Notes under the pieces: model-generated | Told to the model about the DNA's origin: nothing | The model's input: the letters and a program-made list of their open reading frames with translations, nothing else | Database searches by the model: none | In this document: piece by piece, positions 1-8,049 of the stretch | How positions within the stretch are numbered: the stretch's first letter is position 1 | Layout of the letters: each line of letters begins with the position of its first letter | DNA from: JAFDZW01 sp035632315 | Lineage (GTDB): Bacteria > Bacteroidota > Ignavibacteria > Palsa-1295 | Direction: 5' to 3' | Assembly (NCBI GenBank): GCA_035632315.1 | Contig: DASQGZ010000010.1 | Span: 1-64,000, forward strand | DNA length: 64,000 nucleotides | Position numbers and translations under genes: made by a program

Positions 1-17
1 GGCCTCACGATGAGGCC
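1..17 (+). other. Short perfect stem-loop at the left edge
   Basis: GGCCTCA and TGAGGCC form a 7-bp perfect stem around a CGA loop. It may be the 3' end of an upstream transcript, but no T-run follows (GCCCCTCTG), so a terminator is only a possibility. The upstream gene lies outside the window. Confidence 0.3.
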
Positions 18-57
18 GCCCCTCTGATTTCTGAGCATACCCCAAGAGCGAGCAACT

Positions 58-783
58 GTGTATCTATCTCTTATTATCCCTGCGTATAAAGAAGCCGCGC
101 GTATCGGTCCGACGCTCGCAACCGTTCAAAGCTATCTCGATAAAGCGTCGTACGAGAGTGAAGTGATCGTTGTCGATGACGGCTCGCCAGATAATACGGC
201 AGAAATCGTCCGTCGTGAATTCGATGCTCTCCCTAAATCCGAACGCGTCATGTTTCATCTGATTGCTTACACTCCTAATCGTGGAAAAGGCGGCGCGGTA
301 CAAACCGGGATGCTCTCTGCAAAAGGAGATATTTGCATTTTTACCGACGCCGATCTCTCAACGCCGATCTACGAAATAGAAAAGATATTTTCTGCGATCG
401 ACAACGAAGGATACGATGTGGTTATCGGCAGCCGTGCACTTGAAGGCAGGGCGCTTGTGAAGGTCCATCAACCGTGGTATCGCGAAACGATGGGTCGTTT
501 TTTTAATCTGCTTGTGCAGATCTTCGTGCTTCGGGGCATTAAAGATACGCAGTGTGGTTTCAAGGGATTTCGAAATGCCGCAGCGAAAAAATTATTTACC
601 GAGCAGAAAGTCTTCGGTTTTTCGTTCGATGTCGATATTCTCTTTCTTGCGCGGAAGTTCGGATTCAAAATAAAAGAGGTTGCCATCGAATGGTACAACG
701 ACGAACGCACGACCGTTGGCGCACTCGGTGACTCCGCAAAGATGTTTTTGCAATTACTGAAAATAAGAGGTCTCCATAAATGA
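58..783 (+). CDS. GT2 family glycosyltransferase, dolichyl-phosphate beta-glucosyltransferase-like
   Basis: A 241-residue GT-A fold enzyme that probably transfers a sugar from a nucleotide sugar to a lipid carrier at the inner face of the membrane. It opens with the GT2 signature SLIIPAYKEAARI, then EVIVVDDGSPDNT, NRGKGGAVQTGM and the metal-binding FTDADLSTPI. These together resemble the ALG5/polyprenyl-phosphate glucosyltransferase branch. No C-terminal membrane segments are seen, unlike GtrB-type enzymes. The start is GTG at 58, chosen because MYLSLIIPAY begins the fold directly. A YfhO-like membrane protein follows after 44 bp, which fits a role in making lipid-linked sugar for an envelope glycosylation step. 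The exact sugar and acceptor cannot be read from sequence. Confidence 0.85.
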   Translation: MYLSLIIPAYKEAARIGPTLATVQSYLDKASYESEVIVVDDGSPDNTAEIVRREFDALPKSERVMFHLIAYTPNRGKGGAVQTGMLSAKGDICIFTDADLSTPIYEIEKIFSAIDNEGYDVVIGSRALEGRALVKVHQPWYRETMGRFFNLLVQIFVLRGIKDTQCGFKGFRNAAAKKLFTEQKVFGFSFDVDILFLARKFGFKIKEVAIEWYNDERTTVGALGDSAKMFLQLLKIRGLHK

Positions 784-798
784 ACGTCATCGTGTTCG

Positions 799-806
799 TA
801 AATTCG
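799..806 (+). promoter_or_regulatory. Weak FCB-type -7 element (TAAATTCG)
   Basis: TTCGTAAATTCG is one base off the TTCGTAAATTTG block found before three other genes in the window (6018-6028, 12470-12480, 59477-59487). It lies 21 bp before the ATG at 828. No -33 TTTG is seen, so this is suggestive only. Confidence 0.3.
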
Positions 807-827
807 TGATGTTCTAATCCTACTGCT

Positions 828-3107
828 ATGGCCAAACAATCGGTGTCGCAAAAAACCGAGCAGTCAAAGAAGCTGCCGAATATCTCACTCGGTGTCGTGA
901 TCGGCATTCTTGCTGTGCTCGTGATCATTTTTTATTATCCGCTTCTTTTTGGCGGCAAGTTCTTGTGGGAGGATTTCCTCGAGCAGGAATTTCCGTTTCG
1001 CACATTCGCGACAACAAGTCTGGCATCAGGGCATATACCGGGGTGGAATCCGTACACATTCTGCGGGATGCCGTTCGTTGCGGATATTCAGGTGGCGTTC
1101 TGGTATCCGATGAATATGCTGCAATCACTCTTTGTCAGCGGCAATTCTCTTTCGCCCGTTGTCATGCAATGGTTCATAGTACTGCATTATCTTGTTGCGG
1201 CGGTCGGGATGTATTTATTGGTTAGAAATATATTTCATACTGACGAATGGTCGGCGCTGTTTGCTGCAGTTACCTATGCGTTCAGCGGCTATCTGACGGC
1301 GCAGCCGATGCACCAGATGATAATCTATCAACTTGCGCTTTTTCCATGGGTGGTGCTATTATTTTTGAAAGGCTGCGATTCATGGAAGTACTCGATCGCC
1401 GCAGGGCTGGCGCTCGGTGTGATGTATCTTGCCGGGCATCCGCAGACGTCGCTCTTTCTGACATTCTTTCTTGCACTGCTTGGGATCTATGAAATAGTAT
1501 ATCGTTTGCGGCACAAAGATGGTGCGTCATTCAGTATCCAGATGGTTATACGGATGGCTGTCCCTGCCGTCATCGCCTTCGGATTGTTTGCGATTCAACT
1601 GCTGCCGGCACAAGAGCTTGCCGGACTCTCGCAGCGCAACGAATTGAGTTTCGAAAAATCGGTTGAGGGTTCGCTCTATTTTGGGCACTTGTTCACACTT
1701 GTTGTGCCGCGTCTCTTCGGAGTCACCGACGCGATGCACGAAGCGACGGTACAATATTGGCACGGCCCGTCATATTTATCGTGGGAGACGATGTGCTATA
1801 TCGGAGTGCTGCCACTGCTGTTTGCGGTGATCGCGGCATTTGTCGGAAAAAAGAAATATGTGGCATTCTTTAGCGGGATGAGTCTCTTTGCGGTCTGCTT
1901 TTCTCTGGGCGATCATTTCTTCATCTATAAATTATTTTTCCATCTGCCGCTTTTCAATAAACTCAGGACTCCGGCACGAATGATGATGATCTTTGCATTT
2001 GCAATGAGCGCGCTTTCCGGGGTTGGTTTATCACAGGCGATCAAAAAGGAATTACCGGATCGGTTGCGATCGATTATTTACATTACAGGAATTATACTCA
2101 CATTGCCCTGGCTCGCCGCAACGTTGTCGATCGTTACTCCGGCAAGTTTTCTCGCGAATGTGCCGGATTTTGCGATGCAATCATTTTCTTGGGCATCAGG
2201 TCAGGCGGCATTTCCTGTACTGAGCGCACTCTTGATCGCGCTTTTGCTGCCTCGCAAGAAATTTGCGGGTTTTCCGCTTGCCATAACAGTTCTCCTGCTC
2301 ACCGGATTTGAATTGTTCTTTTACGGAATGGGGCTCAACGCATCGACAGAAGACCCGCGTACTGCTTACCGCGAGCAGCCGCAATTAGTCGAGATGCTCA
2401 AAGCCGATCAGGCCAAAGAGCTCTCACGTGCGCGTATCCGTTCCGCTCATGCAATTTTGCTCAAGCGCAATCAAGGTCCGTACGACCGCATCCAACTTCT
2501 GGAAGGGTATAACCCATTAGTATTGCAACGAAATGCGCCGCAATGCGTAAACTCCGAGATCACTGCAGATCTGTTGAATATAAAATGGAGTGTCGTTGAG
2601 AATGGCCAACAGGCTGGGTTTGGCCAGCGCCCGACATATTTGCCGCGGGTGAAAATGTATTATAAAACGATCGTCAAACCGGACGAAGATGCCGTCGCGA
2701 TTCTAAAATCGGATTCTTCCTTCGATTATCGTAATACTATTTTACTCGAAGAGAATCCGTCAATCCAAATTTCCGCTGTTGATTCGTCTGCGACGGCAAC
2801 AGTGATATCATTTGAGACCGATCATATTACAGGGAAAGTGCATACCGCCGCGAATGGGATGTTGTTCTTTTCCGAAGTGTATTATCCTGCGTGGCATGCA
2901 TATATAGATGGCAAAGAGACAAAATTATACCGCGCATTCACGGCACTCAGGGCAGTTGAAGTTCCGATCGGAGATCATACAGTAGAACTCCGATATGAAT
3001 CGAGCGCATTCAGAACCGGGTCGTATATTACGCTTGCAACCCTCATCGCATCGGTTCTTGCATTGGTGATCGTCAGCAGAAAGAAATCGGGTGGCGAAAC
3101 AAACTGA
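828..3107 (+). CDS. YfhO family multi-pass membrane protein (GT-C-like)
   Basis: A 759-residue integral membrane protein. One hydrophobic segment sits near residues 24-44, about ten more lie between 100 and 500, and a last one lies near 735-752. The large segment between 500 and 730 is predicted to be periplasmic. The family marker is the loop GWNPYTFCGMPF with QVAFWYPMN after the first segment, as in YfhO/DUF6044-type proteins that are distant GT-C glycosyltransferases. In Gram-positives YfhO helps decorate teichoic acids; here a role in glycosylating an envelope polymer or protein is inferred. The 3' end overlaps the next gene by 17 bp, implying translational coupling with the GT9 enzyme. 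Confidence 0.8.
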   Translation: MAKQSVSQKTEQSKKLPNISLGVVIGILAVLVIIFYYPLLFGGKFLWEDFLEQEFPFRTFATTSLASGHIPGWNPYTFCGMPFVADIQVAFWYPMNMLQSLFVSGNSLSPVVMQWFIVLHYLVAAVGMYLLVRNIFHTDEWSALFAAVTYAFSGYLTAQPMHQMIIYQLALFPWVVLLFLKGCDSWKYSIAAGLALGVMYLAGHPQTSLFLTFFLALLGIYEIVYRLRHKDGASFSIQMVIRMAVPAVIAFGLFAIQLLPAQELAGLSQRNELSFEKSVEGSLYFGHLFTLVVPRLFGVTDAMHEATVQYWHGPSYLSWETMCYIGVLPLLFAVIAAFVGKKKYVAFFSGMSLFAVCFSLGDHFFIYKLFFHLPLFNKLRTPARMMMIFAFAMSALSGVGLSQAIKKELPDRLRSIIYITGIILTLPWLAATLSIVTPASFLANVPDFAMQSFSWASGQAAFPVLSALLIALLLPRKKFAGFPLAITVLLLTGFELFFYGMGLNASTEDPRTAYREQPQLVEMLKADQAKELSRARIRSAHAILLKRNQGPYDRIQLLEGYNPLVLQRNAPQCVNSEITADLLNIKWSVVENGQQAGFGQRPTYLPRVKMYYKTIVKPDEDAVAILKSDSSFDYRNTILLEENPSIQISAVDSSATATVISFETDHITGKVHTAANGMLFFSEVYYPAWHAYIDGKETKLYRAFTALRAVEVPIGDHTVELRYESSAFRTGSYITLATLIASVLALVIVSRKKSGGETN

Positions 3108-4179
3108 GAAGATACTGATCATCGCGCTTCCCGGGATCGGTGACGCACTGCTCTCGACGCCGATGATCCGTTTGCTTCGCGATGCAAAGCCCGATGCCGA
3201 GATTCACGCATTCGTGATGTTCTCGGCAACGCGTGACCTCTACCGTGCAAATCCGAATATCGATCACGTGCATCATTTCGATTTTCTGCACAGTCCGAAG
3301 ATCGAAGGCATATTGTTTTTGATGCATCTACGTTCGATCGGGTTTGACATCTCCATCAATATCTATCCGCAAAATCGCAGAGAGTATAATATCCTATCGC
3401 TTATCATCGGCGCATCACAGCGCCTCGGTGTTCGCTATCGCCGCCGCGATTGGCAGAATTTTAATTGGCTCTCGACAGATACGATCTTCGAAGATGACAG
3501 TTATCACTGTGTCGAAGAAAATGTTCGCTTACTTTCGCTCATCGGGATCACTCCGAAGCTCGACGAGCATTCGCTTCCTCCGCTTGAGATTTATTTATCC
3601 GATGAAGACCGCAGCTACGCTGTACGCTGGCTGGCAGAGCGCAATATCGAACATTCAGATCACCTTGTCGGTATTCATGCCGGCACAGCGCTTTTTAAGA
3701 ATCATATCAAGCGACGTTGGGCGCCGGATAAATTTGCACAGCTTGCAAAGCGGTTGAAAGATGAGCTTGGCGCAACAACCTTGCTCTTCGGAGGACCCGA
3801 CGATAAAGAAGCGAATGAAGTTATTATAAAAAATGCGGGTGACTCTGTCACCGAAGTCAAGACCGATACGATCATGCACTCGATCGCGCTGATGAAGAAA
3901 ATGAAATTATTTGTTTCCAATGATTCTGCGCTCATGCATATTGCCGGAGGATTAAAACTGCCGACGATTGCGATATTCGGTCCGACGAACGAAACGTATG
4001 TGCATCCGTGGAAGACAAAATATGAAATTGTCCATACCGGCATCGAATGCCGTCCGTGTTTTGTCTATTCGCCGAAGTCGCTCGTATGCTATCGCGTAAA
4101 TCCGGACGAGCATTTTATGTGCATTCGGGATATAGAGGTTGAACAAGTATTCGACGCAGTGACCCGCCTTCTTCAGTAA
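3091..4179 (+). CDS. Glycosyltransferase family 9 (heptosyltransferase-like)
   Basis: A 362-residue GT-B enzyme of the ADP-heptose:LPS heptosyltransferase family, expected to add heptose or a related sugar to lipopolysaccharide core at the cytoplasmic membrane face. The N-terminal half has ILIIALPGIGDALLSTPMI, the usual GT9 opening. The C-terminal half has VGIHAGTALFKNHIKRRW, LLFGGPDDKE, SNDSALMHIAG and PTIAIFGPT, which form the nucleotide-sugar site. GTG at 3091 starts inside the preceding gene. A terminator follows at 4250-4278. A phosphoheptose isomerase gene lies 4 kb downstream inside the isc operon, so this neighbourhood may hold two steps of heptose metabolism; that link is inference. 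Confidence 0.85.
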   Translation: MAKQTEKILIIALPGIGDALLSTPMIRLLRDAKPDAEIHAFVMFSATRDLYRANPNIDHVHHFDFLHSPKIEGILFLMHLRSIGFDISINIYPQNRREYNILSLIIGASQRLGVRYRRRDWQNFNWLSTDTIFEDDSYHCVEENVRLLSLIGITPKLDEHSLPPLEIYLSDEDRSYAVRWLAERNIEHSDHLVGIHAGTALFKNHIKRRWAPDKFAQLAKRLKDELGATTLLFGGPDDKEANEVIIKNAGDSVTEVKTDTIMHSIALMKKMKLFVSNDSALMHIAGGLKLPTIAIFGPTNETYVHPWKTKYEIVHTGIECRPCFVYSPKSLVCYRVNPDEHFMCIRDIEVEQVFDAVTRLLQ

Positions 4180-4249
4180 ATTAGTGAAATAGGTCAGGTA
4201 AAATTTCGAAACTCAATCAGGCCGATATTCGTTTAATATTTAGTTAAAT

Positions 4250-4278
4250 AAAAGGCTCATAAACCGAGCCTTTTATTT
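4250..4278 (+). terminator. Rho-independent terminator after the GT9 gene
   Basis: AAAAGGCTC and GAGCCTTTT form a 9-bp stem around a 7-base loop (4250-4274), followed by ATTT. It separates the glycan genes from the isc operon. Confidence 0.75.
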
Positions 4279-4290
4279 GGATTAGAAATC

Positions 4291-4305
4291 GGACTAAAAA
4301 AGTCC
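4291..4305 (+). promoter_or_regulatory. IscR/Rrf2-type operator (type 1-like box)
   Basis: GGACTAAAAAAGTCC is a 15-base near-palindrome, with GGACT and AGTCC arms around five A residues. Its core GACT-N5-AGTC matches the spacing of the E. coli type 1 IscR site (GACTRWWWYAGTC), differing at the pyrimidine position. It ends 14 bp before the iscR start codon, where it would be expected to mediate feedback repression by [2Fe-2S]-IscR. The site is read directly; regulation is inferred from position and family. Confidence 0.65.
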
Positions 4306-4319
4306 TACTTGGGAGAGTA

Positions 4320-4721
4320 ATGCTACGCATATCGAAACGAGTTGAATATGGGCTGATGGCACTGCAGTATCTCGCGAAAAACGGGACAGTGGCGACTGCG
4401 CGCGAGATATCGGATGCGAATAACATTCCGTACGATCTGCTGGCTAAGATCATGCAATCGCTCAAGCGCGACGGCATGATCGACTCATTCCAAGGTGTGC
4501 GTGGCGGATATCGGATGATGCTCGCGCCGAATTCGGTCACGTTGAACAGGGTCGTCGGAGCGCTCGAGGAAGAAACAACGATCACCGAATGCATATCACC
4601 GAGCAGAGATCATTCGATGTGCGAACTTAATAACAGTTGCACGATCAAAGAGCCGATGCAGAAATTGCAAACCGTGTTGAACGACTCGGTTGGGAAAATG
4701 ACGATCGCAGAGTTTTTATAA
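4320..4721 (+). CDS. iscR: Rrf2 family iron-sulfur regulator IscR
   Basis: A 133-residue winged-helix regulator. The N-terminal MLRISKRVEYGLMALQYLA and the recognition region (residues 27-66, with VRGGYRM) match Rrf2 proteins. Cys91, Cys101 and Cys107 sit where IscR binds its [2Fe-2S] cluster, but the spacing is C-x9-C-x5-C rather than E. coli's C-x5-C-x5-C. The histidine that follows the third Cys in E. coli is absent; His98 is an alternative candidate ligand. The gene is first in a full isc operon and has an IscR-like box 14 bp upstream, which fits autoregulation. GGGAG at 4311-4315 supports the ATG at 4320. iscS follows within 25 bp. Confidence 0.9.
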   Translation: MLRISKRVEYGLMALQYLAKNGTVATAREISDANNIPYDLLAKIMQSLKRDGMIDSFQGVRGGYRMMLAPNSVTLNRVVGALEEETTITECISPSRDHSMCELNNSCTIKEPMQKLQTVLNDSVGKMTIAEFL

Positions 4722-4746
4722 AGTGTACGAAAGAAAGAATATAACG

Positions 4747-5979
4747 ATGTTGAAGCTTCCGATCTATATGGATAACAACGCAACGACCCGGCTCGACGAG
4801 CGGGTGCTCGAAGCGATGATGCCTTATTTGACTCAATACTATGGCAACGCGGCAAGCCGCAATCACTCCTTCGGTTGGAAAGCCGAGGAAGCAGTGGATT
4901 GGGCGCGCACGACGATCGCAAAATATATCGGCGCTGATGAAAAAGAGATCGTCTTTACCAGCGGCGCGACCGAGTCCGATAATCTTGCCATCAAAGGCAT
5001 TGCCGAGATGTACGCCTCGAAAGGCGATCATATTATTACGGCGACGACCGAACATAAAGCCGTGCTCGATACGTGCAAGGCGCTTGAGCGCAAAGGTTAT
5101 CGTGTTACCTACCTCACAGTTTCAAAAGAAGGTTTTGTCGATCTCGATCAATTGCGCGATGCGATCACCGATAAAACGATCCTCGTAACGATGATGCACG
5201 TCAATAACGAGGTCGGGACGATCCAGGACATCGAAGCGATCGGGAAAATTTGCCACGAAAAAGGTGTGATCTTTCATACCGATTCGACGCAGTCCGTCGG
5301 GAAAGTCCCGTTCGATGTTCAGAGAATGAATGTCGATCTTGCATCGCTTTCGGCGCATAAGATATACGGCCCGAAAGGCGTTGGTGCGCTGTATGTCCGC
5401 AAGAAAAATCCTCGCGTGAAGCTTGCATCGCAAATGGACGGCGGCGGCCACGAGCGCGGAATGCGCAGCGGCACGCTGAACGTTGCAGGCGTTGTCGGGC
5501 TTGCAAAAGCGCTCGAACTTTGCATCACGGATATGCCGGTCGAGGTGCCCCGTATTCAACAGCTTCGCGACAAACTGTGGAATTTGCTTAACTCATCGCT
5601 TGACGAACTCTATATCAACGGACCAGATCCGATCAGCGACGCAATTCGCCGCTTGCCCGGCAACCTCAATGTCAGTTTCGCATTCGTCGAAGGCGAAGCG
5701 CTGATGATGGGGATGAAAGATATTGCAGTCAGTTCGGGCTCAGCCTGTACATCGGCGACGCTCGAGCCGAGCTATGTGCTCAAAGCGCTTGGTGTCGGTG
5801 AAGATCTGGCGCATACGTCGATCCGTTTCGGTATTGGCAGATTCTCGACGGAAGAGGAAATTAATTTTACCGCGAACCAAGTGATTGAAGCGGTGAAGCA
5901 TCTGCGCGATATGTCGCCATTGTATGAATTGGCGAAAGCTGGGGTTGATATTAAGTCGATCGAGTGGGCGCATCACTAG
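4747..5979 (+). CDS. iscS: Cysteine desulfurase IscS
   Basis: A 410-residue PLP enzyme that takes sulfur from L-cysteine as an enzyme persulfide and passes it to IscU and other acceptors. The opening PIYMDNNATTRLD, the PLP lysine Lys205 in SAHKIYGPKG, and the mobile-loop cysteine Cys334 in SSGSACTSATLEPS are all present. The C-terminus GVDIKSIEWAHH is the IscS-specific tail, which argues against NifS or SufS. The start chosen is ATG 4747, because MLKLPIYMDNN aligns with the family start; an upstream GTG at 4723 would add eight unlikely residues. It is the second gene of the isc operon. A 69-bp gap with a possible internal promoter separates it from the next gene. Confidence 0.96.
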   Translation: MLKLPIYMDNNATTRLDERVLEAMMPYLTQYYGNAASRNHSFGWKAEEAVDWARTTIAKYIGADEKEIVFTSGATESDNLAIKGIAEMYASKGDHIITATTEHKAVLDTCKALERKGYRVTYLTVSKEGFVDLDQLRDAITDKTILVTMMHVNNEVGTIQDIEAIGKICHEKGVIFHTDSTQSVGKVPFDVQRMNVDLASLSAHKIYGPKGVGALYVRKKNPRVKLASQMDGGGHERGMRSGTLNVAGVVGLAKALELCITDMPVEVPRIQQLRDKLWNLLNSSLDELYINGPDPISDAIRRLPGNLNVSFAFVEGEALMMGMKDIAVSSGSACTSATLEPSYVLKALGVGEDLAHTSIRFGIGRFSTEEEINFTANQVIEAVKHLRDMSPLYELAKAGVDIKSIEWAHH

Positions 5980-6020
5980 AAGAAATGATGAATGCTGAAG
6001 GATGAATGATGAATCGTTCG

Positions 6021-6028
6021 TAAATTTG
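6021..6028 (+). promoter_or_regulatory. FCB-type -7 promoter element (TAAATTTG) inside the isc operon
   Basis: TTCGTAAATTTGTA at 6017-6030 contains an exact TAnnTTTG and lies 20 bp before the ATG at 6049. The same extended block precedes genes at 12503 and 59513. No TTTG is seen at the expected -33 distance. It could give separate expression of the operon from the third gene on. Confidence 0.45.
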
Positions 6029-6048
6029 TAGGATAATATTGACAGAGT

Positions 6049-6540
6049 ATGATCCGATCTGACGTTTTTGTTGACTATCCGTATGAACTGCTGAGCTTTA
6101 TGCGCGAGCAGAAGCTTCCGGTATTTCATAACTCGAACATTTTTATGCGCGATCTGCAATATGCGATCAAGCATTATTTCGAGAATACCGAAGGCACAGT
6201 CATCCGCAACGATCTTGCCGAAGAACTTGCCGGTGAAGTTGCGCGCGCGTACGTGCAAAAGGGGATCTTCAAAAAAGTAAATCCGATCGGCTACGAGTTG
6301 AATTATCCCGAGCTTTCGACGCCGAAAGACGGAGGGACGATCGCCGCATTTAAGGGGCTTTCGCCCGATGAAATGATGCCCCCGAAAGCAGCACCTGCAC
6401 CTGCGGCTAAACCTGCAGCAGCAGCGCCGAAACCGGCAGCCGCCCCGAAGCCTGCTGCCACACCTGCACCGGCTGCTTCGGCAACAACGGGCGCCGTACC
6501 TTCGGGGGCAAAAGCACCGCCGCCGTGGCTCAAAAAATGA
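6049..6540 (+). CDS. Unknown protein encoded between iscS and iscU
   Basis: I do not recognise this 163-residue protein. Residues 1-95 look like a compact, mostly helical soluble domain (FVDYPYELLSFMREQ, AIKHYFENTEGTVI, LAEELAGEVARAYVQKGIF). Residues 108-153 are a flexible linker made almost only of Ala, Pro and Lys, like the swinging linkers of carrier proteins. The extreme C-terminus APPPWLKK looks like a short docking motif. No signal peptide, membrane segment or cysteine pair is present. Its place between iscS and iscU suggests a cytoplasmic partner in iron-sulfur assembly, for example an adaptor that tethers IscS, IscU or HscA. This is inference from position. Confidence 0.75.
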   Translation: MIRSDVFVDYPYELLSFMREQKLPVFHNSNIFMRDLQYAIKHYFENTEGTVIRNDLAEELAGEVARAYVQKGIFKKVNPIGYELNYPELSTPKDGGTIAAFKGLSPDEMMPPKAAPAPAAKPAAAAPKPAAAPKPAATPAPAASATTGAVPSGAKAPPPWLKK

Positions 6541-6595
6541 TGTATCAAAAAGTGTTAGAAATCGTATAAGTTATTAAGTAGGAAAGGCAAAAAAC

Positions 6596-7003
6596 ATGGC
6601 ATATTCAGAGAAGGTACTCGACCATTATTCGCATCCCCGCAACGTAGGGACGATGGACCCGAACGACCCGACGGTCGGAACCGGGCTTGTCGGCGCACCA
6701 GAATGCGGCGACGTGATGCGTTTGCAGATTAAAATTTCGGACGACGGCATCATCGAAGATGCGAAGTTCAAGACGTTCGGCTGCGGCTCGGCGATCGCAT
6801 CGAGTTCGTTTGCGACAGAACTGATCAAAGGCAAATCGGTTGACGAAGCGCTCGCGATCAAGAACACGACGATCGTGCAAGAGCTGAACCTGCCGCCGGT
6901 AAAGATCCACTGTTCGGTACTCGCCGAAGATGCGATTAAAGCGGCATTGCAAGATTATAAAAAGAAGCAGTCCGAGCTTCACCACGAAATGGCGAATGCG
7001 TAA
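6596..7003 (+). CDS. iscU: Iron-sulfur scaffold protein IscU
   Basis: A 135-residue scaffold on which [2Fe-2S] clusters are built from IscS sulfur before HscA/HscB-driven release. The three ligand cysteines are Cys37 (GAPECGDVM), Cys63 (FGCGSAIASSS) and Cys106 (KIHCSVLAEDAI). Asp39 and the HscA recognition motif LPPVK (99-103) are present. All these positions have the same numbering as in E. coli IscU, which is strong evidence for the ISC type over SufU. The gene lies 55 bp after the unknown gene and 19 bp before iscA. Confidence 0.97.
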   Translation: MAYSEKVLDHYSHPRNVGTMDPNDPTVGTGLVGAPECGDVMRLQIKISDDGIIEDAKFKTFGCGSAIASSSFATELIKGKSVDEALAIKNTTIVQELNLPPVKIHCSVLAEDAIKAALQDYKKKQSELHHEMANA

Positions 7004-7022
7004 ATTTTGAAGGAGATATAAT

Positions 7023-7433
7023 ATGGCAATGACGGAACAAGATGTAATGGCAATGCCTTCGCTCGAAGAAACGACCGTCGAGAAGGCGTTCGAGAATATT
7101 GCCGATGAGATCACGATGACCGACAAGGCGAAAGCAGAAGTCGCAAAGATCATGCAGGCGAATAATATCCCGGATACCTACGGGCTTCGTGTCGGCGTCA
7201 AAGGCGGCGGATGCTCGGGGTTGTCGTATTCGCTCGGCTTCGATAAAGAAGCGCGCGAAGGCGATAAGATTATCACCAAGGACGGCGTCAATCTGTTCGT
7301 CGATCCGAAATCGCTTTTTTATCTTTCGGGTACCGAACTCGATTACACCGACGGACTCAACGGGCGTGGATTCGTCTTCAATAATCCGAATGCAACGAAG
7401 TCCTGCGGCTGCGGCAGTTCGTTCGGCGTCTAA
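7023..7433 (+). CDS. iscA: A-type iron-sulfur carrier IscA
   Basis: A 136-residue HesB/IscA family protein that accepts clusters or iron from the scaffold and delivers them to apoproteins. Cys64 (GGGCSGLSY) and Cys128/Cys130 (SCGCGSSF) are the three conserved ligands. The N-terminus is about 30 residues longer than usual (METs at 1, 3, 9, 11; TVEKAFENIADE), so a shorter start is possible. However, ATG 7023 has the best ribosome binding site in the operon, AAGGAG at 7010-7015. hscB follows 19 bp downstream. Confidence 0.95.
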   Translation: MAMTEQDVMAMPSLEETTVEKAFENIADEITMTDKAKAEVAKIMQANNIPDTYGLRVGVKGGGCSGLSYSLGFDKEAREGDKIITKDGVNLFVDPKSLFYLSGTELDYTDGLNGRGFVFNNPNATKSCGCGSSFGV

Positions 7434-7452
7434 GGCGGACAGTGCACGATCG

Positions 7453-8037
7453 GTGAGCGACTACTTTACAATATTGGGTGTTCCCCGGACGTTCCGGGAA
7501 GAAGACGCCGCTCAACTCGAGCGGCGTTTTCACGATTTACAGCGGCGTCATCATCCCGATCACGCTGCCACTAGGGGTGAAGATGCACTGAAAGAATCGA
7601 TCGACCATTCGAGCCGCATCAACGAAGCTTACCGAACACTTCGCGAGCCGACGAACAGAACCAAATATCTTCTTTTACTCTACGGATATTCTGTCGAGCA
7701 ATCGAAGCAAATACCGATAGACCTGCTCGAACTCGTGATGGAAGTGCAGGAGAAGGTCGCGACGATGCAGGCCGGCTCGAAACTTGGTGGTGAGCTTTTA
7801 GGCATCGAACAAGATCTCAATACACGGATCAAAACCCATAAAGCCGAGATCGATTCGCTCAGGCGTGAATGGGATGCAAGCGCTCCGCATTCCGAACCGG
7901 GTGGCGATCTTTCAGTGTCAGAAAAAAAATTGTTGGAAAGTTTGACAAAAGCGCTTGCCACTCGCGCGTATCTACAAACGTTATACGATACGCTCACTGC
8001 CGCCAAAGACGGCAGATCGCTCGTATTAAAACACTAA
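7453..8037 (+). CDS. hscB: Co-chaperone HscB (J-protein)
   Basis: A 194-residue J-domain protein that brings IscU to HscA and stimulates its ATPase. The N-terminal SDYFTILGVPRTF opens the J domain, and the catalytic HPD is at residues 34-36 (RRHHPDHAA). YRTLREPTNRTKYLLLLYG and the C-terminal three-helix region (VMEVQEKVATMQ) match the HscB-specific IscU-binding domain. GTG 7453 is chosen because it starts right at the J domain; the open frame continues upstream only as a shadow over iscA. It sits between iscA and gmhA, with hscA 620 bp downstream. Confidence 0.92.
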   Translation: MSDYFTILGVPRTFREEDAAQLERRFHDLQRRHHPDHAATRGEDALKESIDHSSRINEAYRTLREPTNRTKYLLLLYGYSVEQSKQIPIDLLELVMEVQEKVATMQAGSKLGGELLGIEQDLNTRIKTHKAEIDSLRREWDASAPHSEPGGDLSVSEKKLLESLTKALATRAYLQTLYDTLTAAKDGRSLVLKH

Positions 8038-8049
8038 TAATAAATCATC

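Noticed and set aside
6370..6520. Biotin or lipoyl carrier domain after the Ala/Pro linker of the unknown isc gene
   Set aside because: The linker resembles those of carrier proteins, but no AMKM-type or DKA-type lysine motif follows; the protein ends 10 residues later.
7189..7452. Upstream extension of the hscB frame across iscA
   Set aside because: It lies wholly over iscA in another frame, has no J-domain content, and the J domain begins exactly at GTG 7453.
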